Counted from the stretch's first letter, positions 11,265 through 20,922 are shown. The stretch: 64,000 bases of DNA from Exiguobacterium acetylicum (GCF_022170825.1 NZ_CP081878.1:3059001-3123000), one strand, 5' to 3'. A program made the numbers and translations. Notes: generated from the letters alone by a model not told the origin.

Positions 11265-12085
11265 CATTGTGATCGGATATAGGCAAGAACACGTGTATCA
11301 ATCGAACGATCTGCTTGTTCACGCATCTCGAAATTTTCCGTATGCAGATACGTCCGGAACGCGTCTGCAAAATCACCGCGATAACCAAGAGCTAATAATT
11401 TATCCATCAACTCTGACTCAAGCGCATCATCAATTGGCTTGATTTCTTCTGGTTTACTCGGTTGTAGATAGAGCGTATGCAGTTGATAGATGCGTTCGAG
11501 TTCTTCAATTGGACTCGGATGATCGTCAACACGTAAGTCAATATAGCGGTCGTTGAAGCCGCCGTATCCGCCACCTTCCTTGACGACGAGCAGTGCTGCT
11601 GATTGCATTCCGCGTGAATCACCACCTGCTGCTTGACCAGCTGCTAACGAACGCAATAACCGTTCTGCTAGCGGACCTTGCGTCGATTCAAAGACGCGTG
11701 CCATCTCTTTGACCGTATTGCCGTCTACGAGGATATTACCTTGCGCTGCAAAATGTTTTCCGGCGATACCACCTGCCCAGTCATTACATCCTTCTCCCGT
11801 GAATGTCGCACTCTTTCCAGTAGCATCGATGATCCCGACTTGACGATCTGCTCGCCCTTCGTCTGCTTCCGTCAATCGACGTAATACTTCATCCGCTGAA
11901 GCACCTTGTTCGATCATCCGTAACCCTTCTGGACCATACGTCGTGTTTGCAAACGATTGTGTCGCGACAGCACCTACTCCCGCCTTCGCAAACGGCACAG
12001 CACTCCCGACCGCTAAAAATTTCGACTGAACGGCAACACCCCACGCTTGTTCTTTTTCACAATAACCGACGATTGAATATGTCAC
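11264..12085 (-). CDS. DUF1028 (Ntn-hydrolase-like) protein
   Basis: The protein is 273 residues. The start is GTG at 12085 because AAAGGGGGAAC lies 4 nt before it; an ATG 21 bp upstream would place the ribosome binding site inside the gene. The N-terminus TYSIVGYCEKEQAWGVAVQSKF and the sequence VGAVATQSFANTTYGPEGL are characteristic of DUF1028, which is thought to have the Ntn-hydrolase fold. The C-terminal part (about 215-273) is a helical extension. Family activity is not established; linkage to amino-acid or peptide uptake genes is common. The neighbouring YfcC-type transporter is transcribed in the same direction but is separated by a terminator. Confidence 0.75.
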   Translation of the reverse strand: MTYSIVGYCEKEQAWGVAVQSKFLAVGSAVPFAKAGVGAVATQSFANTTYGPEGLRMIEQGASADEVLRRLTEADEGRADRQVGIIDATGKSATFTGEGCNDWAGGIAGKHFAAQGNILVDGNTVKEMARVFESTQGPLAERLLRSLAAGQAAGGDSRGMQSAALLVVKEGGGYGGFNDRYIDLRVDDHPSPIEELERIYQLHTLYLQPSKPEEIKPIDDALESELMDKLLALGYRGDFADAFRTYLHTENFEMREQADRSIDTRVLAYIRSQ

Positions 12086-12146
12086 TTCAGTTCCCCCTTT
12101 AGTCATTCTCTATCCGTTCGTGATAACGCTTCCCGATTCCTGCAAC

Positions 12147-12177
12147 GAAAAAACCTTCCGGACGTCTGTCCGGAAGG
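12147..12177 (-). terminator. Terminator of the YfcC-type transporter gene
   Basis: A 10-bp GC-rich stem (12154-12163 with 12168-12177) is followed on the minus strand by a run of T. It separates the transporter from the DUF1028 gene downstream. Confidence 0.9.
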
Positions 12178-12183
12178 CCAACT

Positions 12184-13587
12184 TCATTGAATACCAAGCG
12201 TTACGGCAAGTAATAGGGCAGCGCATGCTAAGGCAATCCAAATCGCGAAAAGCTTCCAGACGAAACGAAGCCATTTTTCATAAGGAATTCCTGCAATCGC
12301 GAGAAACGCCATTAAATGCGCACTCGTCGGAAAAATCATATTCGTCAGTCCATCTCCATATTGAAACGCTAAGACAGCCACTTGACGCTCAATCCCTAAT
12401 AAATCCGACAATGGTGCCATGATCGGCATCGTCGTCGCCGCTTGTCCACTCCCAGATGGAATGAAGAAGTTCGTAATTAGCTGTACAGCGTACATCCCGA
12501 TGACGGCGAAGAACGTCGGCAAGTGTCCTACGGCATTCGATAAGCCGTAAATGACCGTATCAATGACACGTCCTTCTTCGAGAATGACGACGATCGCACG
12601 AGCAAATCCAACGATCAATGCACCGAACGTTACCGCTTTTGCACCGTCAATCAAACTCTCAAATGTCCCGTTCACACCTAGTGTGACGATTCCTGCTACC
12701 ATCCCGATGATGAGGAAGGATGCTGTCAGTTCTGTCAAATACCAACCCCACTCGAAAATTCCGATGACATTGAGTGTGATACCACCGATTAGAACGAGTA
12801 AGACGAAGGCATGACGTTTCGAAAAGCTTGAAATCGTCGTCGCTGCTTCTTCCGTACGACTTTGTTCAAGATCATGAACTAAACTGCGCGTTGGATCATG
12901 TTTGACTTTCCTTGCGTAATTCATGACATAAAGAATCGTTACGATTAAAAAGACGACATAGACAGCGGTTCGATAACCGAGACCGCTAAAGAGTGGAACT
13001 TCAGCAATCGATTGAGCAACACCTACCGTAAATGGATTCAACATCCCGCCGGCAAAACCAACGGCCGCTCCTAAACTGACGATCGCGGCTCCTGTCATCG
13101 CGTCATAACCGAGCGCCCGCGCGAGCATGATCCCAATCGGTACGAAGATGATCGTTTCTTCTGCCATACCGATCGTCGCCCCGGCAATTGAGAAAACGAA
13201 CATTGTCATCGGAATCATGATGTGTCCTTTTTGACCAAACCGGCGTATCAATTGATTGATCCCTGCTTCAATGGCACCTGTTTGACGAATGATTCCAAAG
13301 ACACCACCGACTAAGAAAATATAAAAGATGATTGCAGCGCCTGCTTCCATTCCTTGCGGGATTGCTTCGAATAAACCAAAGAGATTGACCGGTGCAGATT
13401 CTACCGCGCGATACGTACCATCGATGACGACAGTCTGTCCGTCTTGCTTTTCACGATCAAATTGTCCTGCGGGGAGCGTATACGTCAAGATGACTGAGAT
13501 GATGAGAATTGCCATGATGATGGCATATGTATGAGGCATCTTGAAGAATGATCGCTTCGACCCTGGTGCATTCGTTCGTTCATTCAT
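12184..13587 (-). CDS. yfcC: YfcC-family (DcuC/ArgT superfamily) membrane transporter
   Basis: The protein is 467 residues with about 11-12 predicted membrane helices. It shows features of the YfcC/C4-dicarboxylate anaerobic carrier superfamily: MPHTYAIIMAILI near the start, a periplasmic-side loop after LPAGQFDRE, the conserved GMAEETIIFVPIGI and GGMLNPFTVGVAQSIAEVP, and FIPSGSGQAATTMPIMAPLSDLLG in the C-terminal half. Relatives carry basic amino acids, peptides or dicarboxylates, so the substrate is uncertain. The start follows AAAAAGGAGGC. It is a single-gene transcript by its terminator, although it may still be functionally tied to the DUF1028 gene next to it. Confidence 0.75.
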   Translation of the reverse strand: MNERTNAPGSKRSFFKMPHTYAIIMAILIISVILTYTLPAGQFDREKQDGQTVVIDGTYRAVESAPVNLFGLFEAIPQGMEAGAAIIFYIFLVGGVFGIIRQTGAIEAGINQLIRRFGQKGHIMIPMTMFVFSIAGATIGMAEETIIFVPIGIMLARALGYDAMTGAAIVSLGAAVGFAGGMLNPFTVGVAQSIAEVPLFSGLGYRTAVYVVFLIVTILYVMNYARKVKHDPTRSLVHDLEQSRTEEAATTISSFSKRHAFVLLVLIGGITLNVIGIFEWGWYLTELTASFLIIGMVAGIVTLGVNGTFESLIDGAKAVTFGALIVGFARAIVVILEEGRVIDTVIYGLSNAVGHLPTFFAVIGMYAVQLITNFFIPSGSGQAATTMPIMAPLSDLLGIERQVAVLAFQYGDGLTNMIFPTSAHLMAFLAIAGIPYEKWLRFVWKLFAIWIALACAALLLAVTLGIQ

Positions 13588-13749
13588 GATAAAAGCCTCC
13601 TTTTTGTGTCTTTATCAGAATAATGCCCTAATCAGGGAGAAACTAACATTTTTGATGAAATGTCATAGGATTGTAAAAGAAAAGTGGAATGCTTCTAGCT
13701 TAAAGTCTCGTTAAAAATGGATGTTCTGAACGATCATATCGTGTGAAAC

Positions 13750-13794
13750 AAAAAAGGAAGATACTCTAGGTCACGAACCCAGAATACCTTCCTT
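13750..13794 (-). terminator. Terminator of the ABM monooxygenase gene
   Basis: A long imperfect stem has outer arms AAGGAAG (13754-13760) and CTTCCTT (13788-13794) and is followed on the minus strand by a run of T. Confidence 0.8.
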
Positions 13795-13818
13795 ATATGT
13801 TACGTCAATCTTTTATGA

Positions 13819-14100
13819 TTATGCTTGGAACGATTGAACGTCTAACGGTTTAGCAAGAGCCGTTTGAGCAAATGCAACGAATTGTCCGAAATGAGCACTT
13901 GTGTTGTGTGCTTCGATTGCAGCTTGATCTTCCCATTTTTCAATCATCATGAAGACATTTTCGTCTTCTGTGCTTTGGAACAAGTCATAGCTGATGTTAC
14001 CTGCTTCAGCACGTGATCCTGCCACTAGTGTTTTAGTTGCTTCTAAAAATTCTTCTCGTTTTGCGGGTTGTACTTCTAATTTTGCTTCGATGGCGATCAT
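13819..14100 (-). CDS. Antibiotic-biosynthesis-monooxygenase (ABM) family protein, YgiN-like
   Basis: This 93-residue protein has a single ferredoxin-like ABM domain: IAIEAKLEVQPAKREEFLEATKTL, then NISYDLFQSTEDENVFMMIEKW, then an IEAHNTSAHFGQF segment. The W and H positions match YgiN-type putative quinol monooxygenases, cofactor-free enzymes that oxidise quinols. The start follows AGGAGGC. The gene is monocistronic. The exact substrate is unknown. Confidence 0.75.
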   Translation of the reverse strand: MIAIEAKLEVQPAKREEFLEATKTLVAGSRAEAGNISYDLFQSTEDENVFMMIEKWEDQAAIEAHNTSAHFGQFVAFAQTALAKPLDVQSFQA

Positions 14101-14256
14101 CGGAAAGCCTCCTTTGTAATTTCGTTAACTTAAGCATCTTAGCACCTCCGAATTCGTTACGCCATAAAGATGCTCGGACGATTGATGATATTTAATTACG
14201 GGTAATTACAGAGGTAATTATTACTTTGTGCCACATCAAAGAAAGGAGCAACGAAG

Positions 14257-14742
14257 ATGCGCGTTGAGGTATTTTATTTTGAGGATGACGGGCACATTCC
14301 GAACAACCCGACATTCCCCGTGTTGATTTATCGGCATGCGTTTGAAGAAACCTCACGGATCGAACAGACTTTCCATGCACATGACTGGCGTAACAACTGG
14401 GTGGATGGCATTTTTGACTTTCATCACTATCATAGTATCGCGCATGAAGTAATCGGTATTCTCGAAGGACATGCGACCGTCCAACTCGGCGGTCCGCTCG
14501 GTAAGACGTTCACTTTAACGAGCGGAGATGTTCTCTTACTTCCTGCAGGTACGGGACACAAAGCACTTGATACGAGTCGACACTTTCGGGTGATCGGTGC
14601 CTATCCCGATGGTCAAGATTACGACACGCTGACAGGTCAAACAAGTGAACGCCCGGAAAATCTTCAACGTATTCGTCAGGTGATGCGTCCAAATCAAGAT
14701 CCTGTATTCGGCAATCATGGTCCTGTGTTTGAACATTGGTGA
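14257..14742 (+). CDS. Cupin domain protein, YjlB-like
   Basis: The protein is 161 residues with a single cupin barrel. Metal-binding motif 1 corresponds to FHHYHSIAHEVIGILEG (His, His and Glu available), and motif 2 to SGDVLLLPAGTGHKAL. The N-terminus VFYFEDDGHIPNNP is typical of the YjlB-like group of uncharacterised cupins. It probably binds a divalent metal and may act on a small molecule. It sits about 90 bp upstream of two aldo/keto reductase genes in the same direction, which suggests a shared role with carbonyl or sugar-like compounds. The start follows GAAAGGAGC. Confidence 0.65.
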   Translation: MRVEVFYFEDDGHIPNNPTFPVLIYRHAFEETSRIEQTFHAHDWRNNWVDGIFDFHHYHSIAHEVIGILEGHATVQLGGPLGKTFTLTSGDVLLLPAGTGHKALDTSRHFRVIGAYPDGQDYDTLTGQTSERPENLQRIRQVMRPNQDPVFGNHGPVFEHW

Positions 14743-14829
14743 CGCCCCCTTCACTTGAAGAAGACGTTTTTGTTCACAGTTGGCGTGGTAAACCCTACTA
14801 TTGTCTCTCTACTTAAAGGAGGAAAATCA

Positions 14830-15720
14830 ATGAACGAAACAGAAAAGACGCTGATACTTGCTGCATTGAAGCAAAAAACGGTGACGTTTCCCGATCAGAC
14901 GCACGTTCGGGCACTCGGACAAGGTACATGGCGGATGGGGGAAGAGTTGGAGAAGCATGAGGCTGAAATCGAAGCACTCCGTGTCGGACTCGACAGTGGG
15001 ATGGAACTCATCGATACGGCAGAGATGTATGGGGAAGGTGCTTCTGAGGAATTGATTCGTGACGCGATCGCAGATCGACGCGAAGAAGTCTTCCTCGTCT
15101 CGAAAGTCTACCCTCATCACGCCGGTGGAGAAGCGTTAAAGAAGGCTTGTTCCGAAACGCTCGAACGTCTCGGTACCGACTATCTTGATCTTTATCTCCT
15201 GCACTGGCGAGGTGACATTCCACTGAAGGAAACCGTTGAAGGACTGGAAGCCTTAAAACAAGAGGGCAAGATTCGCCGTTGGGGTGTATCGAACTTTGAC
15301 GTATCAGACATGAAAGAACTGTTGGCACTGCCAAACGGTGACCAGTGTGCTGTCAATCAGGTACTCTATCACCTCGGATCACGTGGAATCGAGTATGAAC
15401 TGCTACCGTTACTACGCGAACATGGTATTCCAGTAATGGCGTATTGCCCACTAGCTGAAGGTGGTTCGTTGCGCGATCAACTCTTGAATCATTCAACCGT
15501 CGAGGAACTTGCTGAGACGCATGGTGTTGAACCAGCACAGATCCTACTCGCATGGGTCATCCGTGAAGGAGACATCATTGCAATCCCTAAAGCAGGACAA
15601 GCTCATCATGTCGAAGCGAATGGTCGCGCTGCACTCTTGAATTTAACAGAGGAAGAACTCAACGCACTCGATCAAGCGTTCCCAGCACCTACACAAAAAG
15701 AACCACTCGATATCGTTTAA
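14830..15720 (+). CDS. Aldo/keto reductase, YeaE-like (methylglyoxal reductase type)
   Basis: The protein is 296 residues. Start ATG 14830 follows AAAGGAGGAAA; a longer in-frame reading has no ribosome binding site. It shows the AKR tetrad in order: D and Y in [11 protein letters not shown] in [10 protein letters not shown], and H in YLLHWRG. It shares long blocks with E. coli YeaE, including [18 protein letters not shown] and [17 protein letters not shown]. YeaE reduces methylglyoxal and other aldehydes with NADPH. It lies 13 bp before the IolS-like gene, so the two form an operon, possibly with the upstream cupin. Confidence 0.85.
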   Translation: MNETEKTLILAALKQKTVTFPDQTHVRALGQGTWRMGEELEKHEAEIEALRVGLDSGMELIDTAEMYGEGASEELIRDAIADRREEVFLVSKVYPHHAGGEALKKACSETLERLGTDYLDLYLLHWRGDIPLKETVEGLEALKQEGKIRRWGVSNFDVSDMKELLALPNGDQCAVNQVLYHLGSRGIEYELLPLLREHGIPVMAYCPLAEGGSLRDQLLNHSTVEELAETHGVEPAQILLAWVIREGDIIAIPKAGQAHHVEANGRAALLNLTEEELNALDQAFPAPTQKEPLDIV

Positions 15721-15733
15721 GGAGGTCATTTTC

Positions 15734-16666
15734 ATGACAAAACATGTTCAACTCGGTCAATCTAATCTATTCGTTCATCCAATCGGTCTCGGTACGAATG
15801 CCGTCGGTGGACACAACTTATATCCGAATCTCGACGAGCAAGCTGGACGTGATCTCGTCCGTGTCGCCTTAAAACAAGGGATCAACTTCCTCGACACGGC
15901 ATTCATCTATGGACCAGAACGTTCGGAGGAACTCGTCGGTGAGGTCTGGAGCGACGCGGTCGCTCGAGAAGACGTCATCCTCGCGACGAAAGGTGCACAT
16001 CAGTTCGTTGACGGGAATGTCGTTATGAACAACTCACCTGACTTTCTCCGTCAATCGGTCGAAGAAAGTTTAAAACGTCTTCAGACAGACTATATCGATT
16101 TGTATTATATTCATTTTCCAGATGAATCGACACCAAAGGACAAAGCCGTTGCTGCACTCGCTGAACTGAAAGAAGAAGGAAAGATCCGCGCGATCGGTGT
16201 CTCGAATTTTTCACTTGAACAACTGAAGGAAGCGAACAAAGATGGACATGTCGATGTCTACCAAGGAGAGTACAATTTATTCAAACGAGACGCGGAAAAA
16301 GAACTTTTACCGTACATCGTTGAAAATGGTATGTCGTTCGTCCCTTACTTCCCACTCGCCGCTGGATTATTGGCAGGGAAATATACAAAAGAGACGACGT
16401 TTGATGATTTACGAAAAAACGATCCGTTATTCCAAAAAGATGTCTTCGAACAAAACCTCGCAAAAGTTGATCAACTTCGCCCGATCGCAGAAGCACACAA
16501 TGCGGAAGTCGCACACATCGTACTTGCTTGGTATTTGGCGCAGGACGGTATCGATGCGATCATTCCGGGTGCGAAACGACCAGACCAAGTGACGGATACG
16601 TTGCGTACGTTAGATGTTCAGTTGTCGCAAAACGATATCAAAAAAATTGATCAGATTTTTAGCTAA
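15734..16666 (+). CDS. iolS: Aldo/keto reductase, IolS/YccK-like
   Basis: The protein is 310 residues. From the N-terminus ([19 protein letters not shown]) through DSPDF-like [18 protein letters not shown] and [21 protein letters not shown] it matches Bacillus IolS closely from memory. Tetrad residues are D and Y in LDTAFIYG, K in ATKGAH, and H in YYIHFPD. IolS is an NADPH-dependent aldo/keto reductase associated with inositol genes in Bacillus, but no iol genes are visible here. The start follows AAGGAGGTC. It is the second reductase of the pair. Confidence 0.85.
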   Translation: MTKHVQLGQSNLFVHPIGLGTNAVGGHNLYPNLDEQAGRDLVRVALKQGINFLDTAFIYGPERSEELVGEVWSDAVAREDVILATKGAHQFVDGNVVMNNSPDFLRQSVEESLKRLQTDYIDLYYIHFPDESTPKDKAVAALAELKEEGKIRAIGVSNFSLEQLKEANKDGHVDVYQGEYNLFKRDAEKELLPYIVENGMSFVPYFPLAAGLLAGKYTKETTFDDLRKNDPLFQKDVFEQNLAKVDQLRPIAEAHNAEVAHIVLAWYLAQDGIDAIIPGAKRPDQVTDTLRTLDVQLSQNDIKKIDQIFS

Positions 16667-16749
16667 CGTGCTGCTTCCTACGCAGATGAGCAGAAAAGGC
16701 GAAAAATCATGCTGAACTTCGTATGATGGAGGCATGGAGGCGATTGATC

Positions 16750-17199
16750 ATGAAGCACCACTTTCATTTAACCGCAGACTGGCCGGGTAATCGAAACGAC
16801 GTCGGTCAGATCGAGACGGGTGAGTTAAAAACAAAAATTTCAATTCCGGACGCCATGGATGGTCCGGGTGTCGGTACGAATCCAGACGAGATGTTACTCG
16901 GGGCTGCTGCTACGTGTTATATCATCACGCTTGCCGCGATGCTTGAGCGTAGTAACATTCCAAAAGTCTCGTTAACGATGGAATCTGAAGGGATCGTCGA
17001 TGTCACGAACGGTGTCTTTACGTACGATGCGATCATTCATCGTCCTACTCTCTTATTACCAGCCGATTTGTCGGATCGTGATTTGGAGAAGGCGCAACGT
17101 CTCGCTGAAAAAGCGGAAGGTTCGTGTATGATTACGCGGGCACTAGCTGGTAATGTCAAAGTATCGCTTGAGGCTGTTGTGGAGCGAATCTCAAATTAA
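16750..17199 (+). CDS. OsmC/Ohr-family peroxiredoxin-like protein
   Basis: The protein is 149 residues with an OsmC fold. Start ATG 16750 follows ATGGAGGCG; an in-frame ATG 27 bp upstream is poorly spaced. The first redox Cys region is LLGAAATCYIITLAAML and the second Cys lies in AEGSCMITRALAG, so both cysteines of the OsmC/Ohr active site are present. These enzymes reduce organic hydroperoxides with thiols. It follows the aldo/keto reductases in the same direction after about 80 bp and ends in a strong terminator. Confidence 0.85.
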   Translation: MKHHFHLTADWPGNRNDVGQIETGELKTKISIPDAMDGPGVGTNPDEMLLGAAATCYIITLAAMLERSNIPKVSLTMESEGIVDVTNGVFTYDAIIHRPTLLLPADLSDRDLEKAQRLAEKAEGSCMITRALAGNVKVSLEAVVERISN

Positions 17200-17203
17200 C
17201 AAA

Positions 17204-17247
17204 AAAAAATCATCGTTTAACTTTTTAGTTAAACGATGATTTTTTTA
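17204..17247 (+). terminator. Terminator after the OsmC-like gene
   Basis: A stem of about 19 bp (17204-17222 with 17227-17245) with a TTTT loop is followed by T. It marks the left border of the AT-richer helicase/Nudix segment. Confidence 0.92.
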
Positions 17248-17326
17248 CTTTATTTATCTATTTATTGGTATATTATTGATGATTTACTCATTATGAATAC
17301 CATTTACTATCATTCGGGGGATAACC

Positions 17327-20300
17327 ATGTCTTATTATGAAACACTACGTTCTTCAACTGAAACTAACTCACAATCCGATACAACAAGTGTCTCTGTACC
17401 AGCACATGATTACACAACAGAATTACTCACACATCTCAATCAAGTACTATATCAATCTTTAGACTATTTACAAAAACAAGATAAACCTGATCAAATGGTT
17501 GAAACGGTCAATGAATGGCTCCTATATTTAAATCAACCTCCGATCGACTCGCCGCTTCATCGTGAACTCACTACTAGCACAACTCATGCTTTACCTACAC
17601 AATATAAAAATTCTTTGCGTGCTTGGGAACTCATTGCTCCTGGCCAACTTGAACAAGAACAGTTATTGCATCATATCAATCAAGAATTATGGACAGCATC
17701 TGCTGCTGATTGGATGGTGAGTTTTACACGACATTCTGGAATCCAGACGCTTGTCCCAGCCTTAAAAGAAGCAGAAGCTCAAAACAAACCAATCCGCATT
17801 TTGACTTCATTTTATATGAATATTACAGAAGCGAAGGCTATCCGACAGTTGATGGAATTCAGCAATATCGAAGTGAAAATTTATGAACCGATTAAAAAAA
17901 ATCATGCCTTCCATCCGAAAGCATATTTATTTTCCCGTCCTGATCAGTTGGATAGTGCTATTGTTGGCTCCTCTAATTTATCAAAATCAGCTTTAACACA
18001 TGGTATGGAATGGAATATTCGTATACCTTCTACACCTGTTACAACATTAGTCACTCAAGCGAAAAGCTTGTTTGAACAGCTTTGGAACAGCCAAGAAGCG
18101 ACTATATGTACAGAAGAATTATTACTTCAATACGAACAGTACCAACAAGAAACACCACCTATAAAATCATTTTCTATCCGCGATACAATTGCCGAACCCT
18201 CTGTCGATTACACCGTTATTGAACCAAACCTCATGCAGATTCCGGCTTTAGAAGAACTGGATCGTTTGCGCGAGCGAAAAGAAACAAAAGCAATGGTCAT
18301 TGCGGCAACAGGAACAGGGAAAACGTACTTAGCAGCATTTGATGTACGTCAAGCCCAGGCTAAAAAAGTATTATTTGTTGCACATCGTGGAAAGTTACTA
18401 TCACAAGCTGAGCATACATTTAGACAAGTTTTTTCAAATGAGAGTTATACATTTGGTAGATATTCAGGATCACAACAAATTCAAGATGCACAATTTACCT
18501 TTGCTACCGTTCAAACACTTTCAAAAGAGGTTCATCTTAATCAATTTTTACAGGATACGTTTGACTACATCATTATTGATGAATTCCATCACGCTTCATC
18601 TGCTTCTTACCAAAGCATTCTTAACTATTTTACACCTCAATTTTTACTTGGTGTAACGGCAACACCAGAACGAATGGATGGTCAAAATATCTTTCAGCTT
18701 GTTGACTATAATGTTGCTTACGAAGTACGTCTGTATGATGCCTTAGCACAAGATTTACTTTCACCATTCCATTATTTTGGGATTCAAGATGATGAATCGA
18801 TTGATTATTCTCTTATTCCTCAACAAAATGGCTTTTATGTAGAACAAGATCTTGTTGTTGCACTCGAACGCTCAACACGAACAGATTATATTGTTGAAAT
18901 GATTCGTAAATTTGGGTTCAGTGGTAATCAAGCTGTTGGATTAGGATTCTGCGTCAATATCAATCATGCAGAGTTTATGGAGCAAGAATTTAAACGACAT
19001 CAGATTGAAGCAATGGCTGTTACAAGTAAACAGTCCGAAGATGAACGCGAAGAGGCCATTCGCCGACTAGAGGACGATCAAGATCCACTGCAATATATTT
19101 TTACAGTTGACTTGTTTAACGAAGGAGTCGATATTCCAAAAGTCAATCTAATGCTATTTTTACGTCCAACGGAGTCTCCTACTATTTTTATTCAACAATT
19201 GGGGAGAGGCTTACGTAAACATAGCTCAAAAGAATTTGTTACGATTTTAGATTTTATCGGAAATAGTCAAAAGGCTTTTGTTGCACCACTTGTGTTGTCT
19301 GGTCAACAATCGTTTCATTCTATTGATCGTTATAAAATTGCTACTGCTGTAAAACAGCATTTTCCGATTTTACCGGAAGGATCTTTAGCCATTCTAGATT
19401 CAATTACAGAAAGATTTATTATTGAACAAATGAAAAAAATAGAGTTTTCAGCTAGCAAACAGCTCCGTGAAAGTTATCAAAGACTGACACGCATGATCGG
19501 AAATCCTCCGAGTTTAAATGATTTAGTTACGCATAAAGACGCACCAGCTATTGAAAGTATTGTTCAACAATGGAGAAGTACATTACGTCTTAAACAACTT
19601 GAAAAACATGCTACCGATGAAGAACTACGTTTATTGCTCGATGACACTACACGCAAAATTGTTGAACAGCTCGAAGGACTATTTCCAATTCGTGAGCCCT
19701 TCAGCTTACTGATTTTAAAACATTTACTGCATCATCCTTCTGCTTCAGTACAAGATATTGAACAAGAAGTTTTCAAAGAATTCGCCTTATCACCGAATCA
19801 CTCTTTTTCAAAGCGACCAATTATTCATCATCTTTTTAAACGCTGGTCTACTGCGTTTAAAAATGATCGTATTCAATTGCTAGATGCTGTATCAGAAGAG
19901 CGCTATCGCTTTTCAAATACAGTCGTCCAAGCACTTCAACAATCAACTGAATTACGTTCATATATGATGCATTTTATCCAAGCAGGTCTACTTGCATTTC
20001 ATCAACTACCAGATCGAATCAATTGGTTGATCGAAGATCAGGCGTTTCTATTACATCAAACATACAATCGTTCTGTTATCCAACGTCTTCTCTGTTCACC
20101 AAGTCAGGAAGGTTCTTGGCGTGAAGGCGTAGCTCAAGCTGGTGACGACTACATTTTATTCGTGAATTTACACAAAGATGAAACCATTGATGAGCAACTA
20201 AAATATAACGATTATTTCTTAGATCAATATCGTTTCCATTGGCAGTCTCAAAGTAATGCAACTGCTACAGGTAAAGCGGGTACTTTATATCAAAACCATG

Positions 20301-20491
20301 AGAGCGAAGGAATTCGTATTCATTTGTTTATGCGTAAAGCAGATAAAGAACAAGGAAAAACGATGCCGTTCACATACTTTGGCCAGTTAAAGCATCTTCA
20401 AAGTACAGGTTCTAAACCGATTAGTGTGACTTGGTCACTTCATTATCCACTATCAATTGAATTGTTTAAGGAGTGGCAAACTCTTTCTTAA
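17327..20491 (+). CDS. PLD-nuclease / SF2 helicase / DUF3427 fusion protein
   Basis: The protein is 1054 residues. An N-terminal region of about 100 residues is unassigned. A phospholipase-D-like domain follows (about 110-250), with one HxK motif (H196) and GSSNLS. An SF2 helicase core follows: Walker A GTGKT near 329-333, DEFH near 418-421, TATPERMDG near 444-452, and QQLGRGLRK near 623-631. The C-terminal half ends in a DUF3427-like domain with FHWQSQSN and a final IHLFMRKADKEQGKTMPF strand region. Such fusions are presumed to act on DNA in repair or phage defence, but the function is unproven. Base composition is AT-richer than the neighbours. Its 3' end overlaps the convergent mutT gene by 26 bp. 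GGGGG precedes the start. Confidence 0.85.
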   Translation: MSYYETLRSSTETNSQSDTTSVSVPAHDYTTELLTHLNQVLYQSLDYLQKQDKPDQMVETVNEWLLYLNQPPIDSPLHRELTTSTTHALPTQYKNSLRAWELIAPGQLEQEQLLHHINQELWTASAADWMVSFTRHSGIQTLVPALKEAEAQNKPIRILTSFYMNITEAKAIRQLMEFSNIEVKIYEPIKKNHAFHPKAYLFSRPDQLDSAIVGSSNLSKSALTHGMEWNIRIPSTPVTTLVTQAKSLFEQLWNSQEATICTEELLLQYEQYQQETPPIKSFSIRDTIAEPSVDYTVIEPNLMQIPALEELDRLRERKETKAMVIAATGTGKTYLAAFDVRQAQAKKVLFVAHRGKLLSQAEHTFRQVFSNESYTFGRYSGSQQIQDAQFTFATVQTLSKEVHLNQFLQDTFDYIIIDEFHHASSASYQSILNYFTPQFLLGVTATPERMDGQNIFQLVDYNVAYEVRLYDALAQDLLSPFHYFGIQDDESIDYSLIPQQNGFYVEQDLVVALERSTRTDYIVEMIRKFGFSGNQAVGLGFCVNINHAEFMEQEFKRHQIEAMAVTSKQSEDEREEAIRRLEDDQDPLQYIFTVDLFNEGVDIPKVNLMLFLRPTESPTIFIQQLGRGLRKHSSKEFVTILDFIGNSQKAFVAPLVLSGQQSFHSIDRYKIATAVKQHFPILPEGSLAILDSITERFIIEQMKKIEFSASKQLRESYQRLTRMIGNPPSLNDLVTHKDAPAIESIVQQWRSTLRLKQLEKHATDEELRLLLDDTTRKIVEQLEGLFPIREPFSLLILKHLLHHPSASVQDIEQEVFKEFALSPNHSFSKRPIIHHLFKRWSTAFKNDRIQLLDAVSEERYRFSNTVVQALQQSTELRSYMMHFIQAGLLAFHQLPDRINWLIEDQAFLLHQTYNRSVIQRLLCSPSQEGSWREGVAQAGDDYILFVNLHKDETIDEQLKYNDYFLDQYRFHWQSQSNATATGKAGTLYQNHESEGIRIHLFMRKADKEQGKTMPFTYFGQLKHLQSTGSKPISVTWSLHYPLSIELFKEWQTLS

Positions 20492-20870
20492 TGTACTCAA
20501 CTGCAGGAATATCGGCAGGAGCCCATTCAAGCTGATCAAGGTCTGAAACAGACACCCAGCGAAGCTCTGCATGTTCTATGGCAATGGGCTCGCCTGTTAC
20601 AATTTCAGCTTCAAATGTATGTAATGTGACAATAATTGCGTCGTACTCGTAAGTCGTTTTTTCGATTGATTGTTTGACCTTAATATTACATTTTAATTCT
20701 TCATTGATCTCGCGCACTAAAGACTGTGAAGGCGTTTCATGTAGCTCAATTTTCCCACCTGGAAACTCCCATAAGTTTGGTAATGACATTTTGCTACTAC
20801 GAAGTGCACATAATATTTCGTTAAGGTCGTTTCGAATAACGGCTCCCACAACTTGAACATGTTTTTTCAT
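20466..20870 (-). CDS. mutT: MutT-type Nudix hydrolase, probable 8-oxo-dGTP diphosphatase
   Basis: The protein is 134 residues. Start ATG 20870 has GGAG eight nt upstream; a GTG three codons earlier overlaps that site. The Nudix box is GGKIELHETPSQSLVREI followed by NEEL, giving G-x5-E-x7-RE-x2-EE. The usual Gly after EEL is Lys here. The N-terminus VQVVGAVIRNDLNEILCALR and the GxWEFPGGK loop are MutT-like. The family removes oxidised (8-oxo) nucleotides. It is convergent with, and overlaps, the PLD-helicase gene, and shares its AT-rich composition. A promoter is visible at 20895-20922. Confidence 0.85.
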   Translation of the reverse strand: MKKHVQVVGAVIRNDLNEILCALRSSKMSLPNLWEFPGGKIELHETPSQSLVREINEELKCNIKVKQSIEKTTYEYDAIIVTLHTFEAEIVTGEPIAIEHAELRWVSVSDLDQLEWAPADIPAVEYIKKEFATP

Positions 20871-20894
20871 TTTTCTCACTCCAAGTCAGTATAG

Positions 20895-20922
20895 ATTTTA
20901 TGATCTCTACTTATCATAACAA
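20895..20922 (-). promoter_or_regulatory. Predicted promoter of the mutT-like gene
   Basis: On the minus strand, TTGTTA (20917-20922) and TAAAAT (20895-20900) are spaced by 16 bp, about 25 bp before the start codon. The -35 box touches the base of the hairpin at 20922-20963. Confidence 0.5.

Noticed and set aside
17327..20491. Classical type I or III restriction enzyme
   Set aside because: No methyltransferase or specificity subunit accompanies it; the neighbouring RlmI-like gene is an rRNA-type methyltransferase with its own promoter.
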